From positions 1-9,057 of the forward strand of contig JAUXBQ010000096.1 in NCBI GenBank assembly GCA_030619365.1: a stretch of 9,057 nt of DNA. Direction: 5' to 3'. Numbering within the stretch: position 1 is the stretch's first letter; the number at the start of each line of letters is the position of its first letter. The stretch is from a candidate division FCPU426 bacterium. GTDB taxonomy: Bacteria; Oederibacteriota; JAAXVQ01; JAUVAV01. Below, in pieces: positions 5,804 through 9,057 of the stretch. The translations under genes and the position numbers were made by a program. A model generated the notes under the pieces. That model worked only from the letters and a program-made list of their open reading frames with translations. It was not told the origin of the DNA and ran no database searches.

Positions 5804-6661
5804 ATGCCGGAAAAAATAGCGATTGTCACGGACAGCACCTCGGATATTCCGGTCGCCCAACTGGAGGCGGAGGGCATCGCCATGGTCCCGCTCAGCATTT
5901 TTTTCGGCGAAGAGGAGTTTCTGGACGGGGTTGACCTGGAACCCGAGCAATTCTACGCGAAATTGGCCGAGAATCCGCATTTTCCCACGACCGCGCAGCC
6001 GCCTCCGGGGAAATTTTTAAACGTGTACCAGGAACTGGAAAAAAACGGGTTCACCCACATCCTGAGCCTGCACATTTCCCGGAAACTTTCCGGCACGTCC
6101 CAGTCCGCCCAGGTGGCGGCCAATATGCTGCCCCAGCTCACGATTAAGGTGCTGGATTCAAAGATGGCCAGCTGGGGTCTGGGCAATCTGGTGCTCTGGG
6201 CCCGCACCCTGGTCCGGCAGGGAATGGCGTTCTCTCAGTTGGTTCGTGAGGTCGAAGAGCAAATTCCGCGCACGATCATCTATTTTTCCCTGGACTCGCT
6301 CGACGCGCTCGAACGCGGGGGGCGTATTGGCAAGGCCCGGGCATTTATCGGCAAGTACCTCGGCATCCGGCCGATTATGGTTTTAAAGGAAGGCAGCGGC
6401 GAAATCGAGGTGGTGAAAACCGTACGGTCCAGCAAGGCCGTGATAGCCGAAATCGTGCGATTAGCCAAACTTTATCAGGAGAAATACGGCGTGCGTTTTC
6501 AGGCCACCGTGCTGGAGGGCGTCAAGGGCCAGCCCAGTTCGGACCTCTTCCGAATCCTCAAAGCTTCCGGGATCCCGTTTCCCAAATTGGTGTCAGGCAA
6601 AATCGGGGGCGTGATCGGAACTCACCTGGGCCCCAGCGGCATCGGGCTCGCGCTCTGCTAA
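5804..6661 (+). CDS. DegV family fatty-acid-binding protein (FakB-like)
   Basis: 285 residues, the normal DegV/FakB length. All family signatures are in order: IVTDSTSDIP (7-16), TTAQPPPGKF (62-71, the TSQPSxGxF loop with Ser changed to Ala), SRKLSGTSQSA (92-102, carboxylate-binding Ser-Gly loop), LDSKMASWGLG (117-127), LDALERGGRIGKARAFIGKYLGIRPI (167-191) and IGTHLGPSGIGL (271-282, with H274). FakB proteins bind one fatty acid and present it to FakA for phosphorylation; acyl phosphate then enters phospholipid synthesis. It sits 70 bases after the FakA-like gene, same strand, so one operon is likely, with a palindrome in the gap. AGGGAG at 5788-5793 lies 10 bases before the ATG. The ligand preference cannot be read from sequence. 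Confidence 0.9.
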   Translation: MPEKIAIVTDSTSDIPVAQLEAEGIAMVPLSIFFGEEEFLDGVDLEPEQFYAKLAENPHFPTTAQPPPGKFLNVYQELEKNGFTHILSLHISRKLSGTSQSAQVAANMLPQLTIKVLDSKMASWGLGNLVLWARTLVRQGMAFSQLVREVEEQIPRTIIYFSLDSLDALERGGRIGKARAFIGKYLGIRPIMVLKEGSGEIEVVKTVRSSKAVIAEIVRLAKLYQEKYGVRFQATVLEGVKGQPSSDLFRILKASGIPFPKLVSGKIGGVIGTHLGPSGIGLALC

Positions 6662-6681
6662 AAAAAAGCTGGAAGTCTCTT

Positions 6682-6702
6682 GGCCGGCTGGGATTGCCGG
6701 CC
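6682..6702 (+). other. Hairpin after the fakB-like gene, possible weak terminator
   Basis: GGCCGGC (6682-6688) and GCCGGCC (6696-6702) form a perfect 7-bp GC stem with a 7-base loop, 20 bases after the stop codon. No T-tract follows (CTGAAAAACC), so it is not a classic intrinsic terminator. It may be an mRNA 3'-end stabiliser or a factor-dependent stop. Confidence 0.3.
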
Positions 6703-6814
6703 CTGAAAAACCCCGAATTAACCCTTGCAAGTTCAGTCCCCTGATTTTACACTTGGGTTCCAATGGTAGCGAATCCGCGTTTCTATTCAAATAAATTATG
6801 GTCTTTTTTTAATT

Positions 6815-6889
6815 GTCTCCCCGGTGAAAACCGGGGTCCAGTTCATTAAAAAAATAGAATTCCTGGATACCGGCTTTCGCCGGTATGAC
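6815..6889. repeat. Complete two-hairpin inverted-repeat element (MITE/REP-like)
   Basis: Left arm 6815-6841: GTC, stem CCCCGGT/ACCGGGG with loop GAAA, then TCCAG. Right arm 6863-6889: CTGG, stem ATACCGGC/GCCGGTAT with loop TTTC, then GAC. The right arm reverse-complemented matches the left in 20 of 27 positions, and most differences keep base pairing. The two arms thus form terminal inverted repeats around a 21-base AT-rich core. It encodes nothing convincing and no transposase is nearby. The shape recalls dRS3-like and RAYT/REP elements, and may be moved in trans. Confidence 0.75.
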
Positions 6890-6920
6890 GATTGACTGAA
6901 GAACGGTTGGGGGCTTGACC

Positions 6921-7925
6921 TTGCATCATCAAAAACCCATGTTAGTACTTCTGCTGGCCGGGATCCTGGTCCTGGCTTGCGCACCAAAGAACCCATCCGA
7001 GTCCCGCCGTCTTACCTACCGGTTCGAGGACAGTGGAACCTACCGCGTGGAGACCAAGTACCAAATTAACCATGTTCAGCGGAAATCCCACCAGGGGAAA
7101 GTATTTTCCGCGCAGGAGTCGCGCCTGTTCGTGCAGGCCGCGTTTCGTCTGACCACACGCACCCTGGATAACCGGCAACTGGCCGTTACTTACACGTTGC
7201 TCCATCTGAGCTGCCACGATCAGGGGGGGAACTTCCGTCTGGAAATCGGGCCGGAAAGCGGGGAATTGTCCTGGTACGGCAAGCAGGAATCGCTGCTGGA
7301 ATACCTGGGGCCAGAGGGCTGGGCCCGTTATCAGAAAATAATCCGGCAACCCCTGGCCCGGGTGGTCATTACGCCCCGCGGGATTCAGCTGGAGAGCGAT
7401 TCGGATCTGGAGAAGTCGCGGGGTTTTAACTATGACCTGGTGAAAATCCTGCATAAAAACCGGGTCATCGGCGATCGGATTCTTAAAAGCCTGAAAATCC
7501 CACCGGTGCTCATGGCGATTCTCCCGGAGAAACCGGTTCGGGCCGGGAGCAAATGGACGTACCACGGGCAGGCCGCCCAGGGCCTATCCACCTGGGATAA
7601 ACCCCTGGACAACCGGTTTTCCGTAGTGTCCGGAGGAGAGCAGGGGCTTCGGATCCGTCTCCGCAGTAAAATGAAATTCAGCAGCGAGGAACTGACCAAT
7701 TTGGGAAAGTATATCGGGTTTGACGATCTGAAGGACGTGCAGTTTAAAAGCAGCCGGTTTAAAATCAGTGGGGAAATCCTGTATTTGCCCGGGCCCGGGC
7801 GCCCGGAAAGCGGGCAAATGAAAATCGAAAAAAAATACGGCCTCCGGACCGGGGACGAGGATTGGGAAATGGAAGAGGCCGAGGAATATGAATTCACCGT
7901 ACAACCCGTAGCCGAGGGTGAATAA
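6921..7925 (+). CDS. Predicted lipoprotein of unknown function (DUF6263-like appearance)
   Basis: 334 residues from TTG 6921. The N-terminus MHHQKPMLVLLLAGILVLAC ends in a lipobox-like VLAC (C20), followed by Ala, which by the usual sorting rule points to the outer membrane. The rest is soluble, rich in alternating beta-type sequence (RFEDSGTYRVETKYQI, RLFVQAAFRLTTRTLDNRQLAVTY). It has a conserved-looking turn LPEKPVRAGSKWTYHG around residues 200-215 and a very acidic tail (DEDWEMEEAEEYEF). This layout recalls DUF6263-type lipoproteins, but I do not recognise it firmly and assign no function. Start: GGGGG at 6909-6913 is 7 bases before TTG 6921; TTG 6915 is too close to it; ATG 6939 has no ribosome site and would leave a signal peptide with no positive charge. 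The spacer before it holds a repeat element and no clear promoter. Confidence 0.7.
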   Translation: MHHQKPMLVLLLAGILVLACAPKNPSESRRLTYRFEDSGTYRVETKYQINHVQRKSHQGKVFSAQESRLFVQAAFRLTTRTLDNRQLAVTYTLLHLSCHDQGGNFRLEIGPESGELSWYGKQESLLEYLGPEGWARYQKIIRQPLARVVITPRGIQLESDSDLEKSRGFNYDLVKILHKNRVIGDRILKSLKIPPVLMAILPEKPVRAGSKWTYHGQAAQGLSTWDKPLDNRFSVVSGGEQGLRIRLRSKMKFSSEELTNLGKYIGFDDLKDVQFKSSRFKISGEILYLPGPGRPESGQMKIEKKYGLRTGDEDWEMEEAEEYEFTVQPVAEGE

Positions 7926-7928
7926 ATA

Positions 7929-7957
7929 TTGATTTTGCCTGCCCCGGGATTTATACT
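7929..7957 (+). promoter_or_regulatory. Sigma70-like promoter for the Thr-rich protein gene
   Basis: TTGATT (7929-7934), 17-base spacer, TATACT (7952-7957). The -35 begins just after the stop of the preceding lipoprotein gene. Transcription would start near 7964, giving a leader of about 24 bases with GAGGTGA (7977-7983) before ATG 7988. Its -10 region TATACTTG is identical to that at 3228-3235. Confidence 0.6.
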
Positions 7958-7987
7958 TGATTACTAATATTTTATTGAGGTGAACGA

Positions 7988-8545
7988 ATGCCCAGGTTTT
8001 TTATAATTCTCTTCAGTGTGTTGGTTGCGTTGGCGTTTATTCTACCAACCGTGCAAGCTTCTACGCCGACGTTTACGGTTACGGAAACGCCGACGTTTAC
8101 TCAAACTTCCACCATAACGCCTACCTCAACCATAACACCGACTTATACCATTACACCAACGATAACGCCCACGTATACCATTACTCCGACCTCGACCATC
8201 TCGCCAACTTACACCATTTCGCCTACGATTACGGTAACCTCAACCTCGACTGAAGTTCTGAACCAAATAGTCAGCGTGAACCATAATTACTTCAATCCCC
8301 TGGAAGGGCAGACCCTGGAAATCAGCAATCTGAACACCACGCACGGCGAGGTGACCATCCGTGTCTTTACCCAAACCGGAGTCCTGATCAAGGAACTTCT
8401 GCGCAACCAGCAAATCACAGCCGGACAGGTCCCGGTCTGGGACGGCCGCAACACCGCGGGCGAAGCCGTGGCCTCGGGCGTGTATGTCATCATGGTTAAT
8501 GGGAAGAAATTGCACAAACGCTTTCGGGTGGCCGTGATTAAATGA
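7988..8545 (+). CDS. Secreted Thr-X repeat protein with FlgD/T9SS-like C-terminal Ig domain
   Basis: 185 residues. The signal peptide is MPRFFIILFSVLVALAFILPTVQA, likely cleaved after VQA. Residues 26-88 are an uninterrupted Thr-X array: every even residue is Thr (Ser at 72 and 78), with X mostly Pro, Ile, Tyr, Ser or Phe, giving units such as TITPTYTITPT. Residues about 95-185 form a compact Ig-like domain resembling FlgD_ig or T9SS type A sorting domains: YFNPLEGQTLEISNL, VTIRVFTQTGVLIKELL, and the hallmark WDGRNTAGEAVASGVY (151-166), ending FRVAVIK. No other globular domain is present, so the mature protein is essentially a stalk plus tail. A cell-surface or matrix role with possible O-glycosylation of Thr is inferred. 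GAGGTGA precedes the ATG, and a promoter lies at 7929-7957. The stop overlaps the next start (ATGA), implying coupled translation. The catalytic or binding partner is unknown. Confidence 0.82.
   Translation: MPRFFIILFSVLVALAFILPTVQASTPTFTVTETPTFTQTSTITPTSTITPTYTITPTITPTYTITPTSTISPTYTISPTITVTSTSTEVLNQIVSVNHNYFNPLEGQTLEISNLNTTHGEVTIRVFTQTGVLIKELLRNQQITAGQVPVWDGRNTAGEAVASGVYVIMVNGKKLHKRFRVAVIK
8063..8251 (+). repeat. Coding (Thr-X)n array, 32 units
   Basis: This encodes residues 26-88 of the secreted protein. All four Thr codons (ACG, ACC, ACT, ACA) are used in mixed order, so the DNA itself is only loosely repetitive while the two-residue protein pattern is strict. The two Ser positions use TCG, one base from ACG. 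Confidence 0.85.
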
Positions 8546-8751
8546 AGCGGAACGTCGGTGTGCTGGATAAGGGGATACGCCTGTTTCTGGCCACCTTGTG
8601 CGCGATTTACGGATTCACCCACGAGCCGCGCAGCGGCTTAAACGGCCTGTTGATCTTGACGGCCGCCTACCTGTTCATTACCTCGCTGGCCGGCGTCTGC
8701 GCCCTCTATTCGGCCCTGGGCTGGTCCAGCCGGGAAAAGAAGCGAGAATAA
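8542..8751 (+). CDS. Small inner-membrane protein, DUF2892 (YgaP transmembrane-like)
   Basis: 69 residues. It opens MKRNVGVLDKGIRLFLATLCAIYG, matching the DUF2892/YgaP-TM opening (N-V-G-x-x-D-x-x-I-R). It continues with two hydrophobic helices (about 11-25 and 33-52) and a GVCALYSALGWSS turn like the family's G-x-C-P-L-Y-x-x-L-G, with Pro replaced by Ala. The tail is basic (REKKRE). In YgaP the domain anchors a rhodanese; standalone versions have no settled function. Its ATG overlaps the upstream stop as ATGA, and no strong independent ribosome site is visible, so it is probably translated by coupling to the secreted Thr-X protein. That pairing is unusual and may point to a role in the envelope, but this is inference. 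Confidence 0.82.
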   Translation: MKRNVGVLDKGIRLFLATLCAIYGFTHEPRSGLNGLLILTAAYLFITSLAGVCALYSALGWSSREKKRE

Positions 8752-8819
8752 AAAACACAAAAACAACCTGATCCTGTAACAGCAGGTAAAGCGCTTGGGT
8801 GTGGGGTTCTGCAATGTTC

Positions 8820-8846
8820 CTGGATTCCGGCTTTCGCCGGAATGAC
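8820..8846. repeat. Solo right-arm hairpin of the intergenic repeat family
   Basis: CTGG then ATTCCGGC (8824-8831), loop TTTC, GCCGGAAT (8836-8843), then GAC. It is the same 27-base arm as 6863-6889, with A-T/T-A base-pair swaps that keep the stem perfect. No left arm is visible upstream. It has the shape of the Neisseria dRS3 unit (ATTCC-N10-GGAAT). Confidence 0.75.
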
Positions 8847-8894
8847 ATTCTTTGGTATGTTTAATTGCCGGAGTAATAACTAAAGTGAAAGGCC

Positions 8895-9057
8895 ATGGTA
8901 AGCGACGGTTATCCAAACAAGCGCTTTCTTTTAAAAGCTTTCCAGGGGGCTCTGGCCCTGTTGCTCTGCATAGAGGTGCTCATCCTGGAAGCACCGCTCA
9001 AAGCCGAAACTAGGGGTGGGCCGGGTGATTTCATGGAAACCATCCGGACCCTGGCCC
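8895..9057 (+). CDS. Start of an exported or membrane-anchored protein of unknown function, partial
   Basis: 54 codons are visible before the window ends, with no stop. The N-terminus has a basic stretch (NKRFLLK, residues 8-14) and a hydrophobic core (about 16-31, GALALLLCIEVLIL), followed by EAPLKAET, which could be a signal-peptidase site after LKA. The following GDFMETIRTLA is too short to identify; a LolA-like beginning is possible but unsupported. An in-frame TGA at 8886-8888 makes ATG 8895 the first possible start. The ribosome site is weak (AAAGG ends only 2 bases before it), so a later start cannot be excluded. Confidence 0.55.
   Translation, partial: MVSDGYPNKRFLLKAFQGALALLLCIEVLILEAPLKAETRGGPGDFMETIRTLA

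Noticed and set aside
5638..5980. Minus-strand frames with RFANRPY-type peptide
   Set aside because: A translated palindrome repeat lying between and antisense to the fak-like genes.
6753..6797. Possible promoter in the AT-rich part of the spacer before the lipoprotein gene
   Set aside because: No -35 and -10 pair with acceptable spacing could be found.
6796..6996. Minus-strand frame with a SYRRKPVSR-type peptide
   Set aside because: This peptide is the well-known spurious translation of the intergenic hairpin repeat, not a gene.
8766..8787. Stem ACCTG/CAGGT after the DUF2892 gene as a terminator
   Set aside because: Short interrupted stem with no T-tract.
3051..8846. CRISPR array suggested by repeated palindromic units
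   Set aside because: The copies are kilobases apart, vary in sequence, have no regular spacers, and there are no cas genes.
8852..8879. Possible promoter TTGGTA-N16-TAATAA before the last gene
   Set aside because: The -10 matches the consensus at only three positions; too weak to annotate.
8638..8916. Minus-strand frame with a CHSGESRNPG-type peptide
   Set aside because: It is again a translation of the repeat hairpin at 8820-8846, overlapping the DUF2892 gene antisense.

Overview
The window is a gene-dense, GC-rich stretch in which every supported gene is on the + strand. It suggests an anaerobic or microaerophilic Gram-negative bacterium, probably from a little-cultivated lineage. The reasons are a class II superoxide reductase paired with rubredoxin (typical of anaerobes), an exported M16 peptidase and a lipoprotein, and a secreted Thr-rich protein ending in a FlgD/T9SS-like Ig domain, a style common in candidate phyla and FCB-like bacteria. 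The intergenic hairpin repeats resemble those of Deltaproteobacteria and environmental genomes. The phylum cannot be fixed from this sequence.

Layout. (1) 1-185: the 3' end of a gene resembling the endonuclease Q (TIGR00375) family. (2) 253-3033: a signal-peptide-bearing, two-half M16 zinc peptidase. (3) 3034-3286: a spacer with a decayed hairpin repeat and a good sigma70-like promoter. (4) 3287-4665: a tight stress operon of an SPFH/prohibitin-like membrane protein, superoxide reductase and a 52-residue GTG-start rubredoxin, closed by a strong intrinsic terminator at 4671-4708. (5) 4789-6661: a fatty acid kinase-type pair. The first gene is FakA-like (DhaL plus middle domain, no C-terminal domain). 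The second is a DegV/FakB-like fatty-acid-binding protein. A perfect palindrome lies between them. (6) 6662-6920: a spacer carrying a complete two-hairpin inverted-repeat element. (7) 6921-7925: a lipoprotein of unknown role. (8) 7988-8751: behind its own promoter, a secreted protein with an unbroken (Thr-X) array and an Ig-like tail, overlapping by ATGA with a small DUF2892-type membrane protein. (9) 8752-9057: a solo repeat hairpin and the start of an exported protein that runs off the window.

How the genes work together. Rubredoxin is the expected electron donor to superoxide reductase, and the SPFH protein shares their transcript, suggesting combined oxidative and membrane stress protection. 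The FakA/FakB pair would phosphorylate exogenous or recycled fatty acids for phospholipid synthesis. Several other products (M16 peptidase, lipoprotein, Thr-rich protein, final ORF) are destined for the envelope. No tRNA, rRNA, CRISPR array, transposase or phage gene was seen.

The most interesting signals are the covarying hairpin repeats, the strict 63-residue Thr-X array, the FakA truncated exactly at a domain boundary beside a FakB, the SPFH-SOR-rubredoxin operon, a shifted Glu in the SOR iron-site motif, and a possible beta-clamp-binding tail on the first gene.
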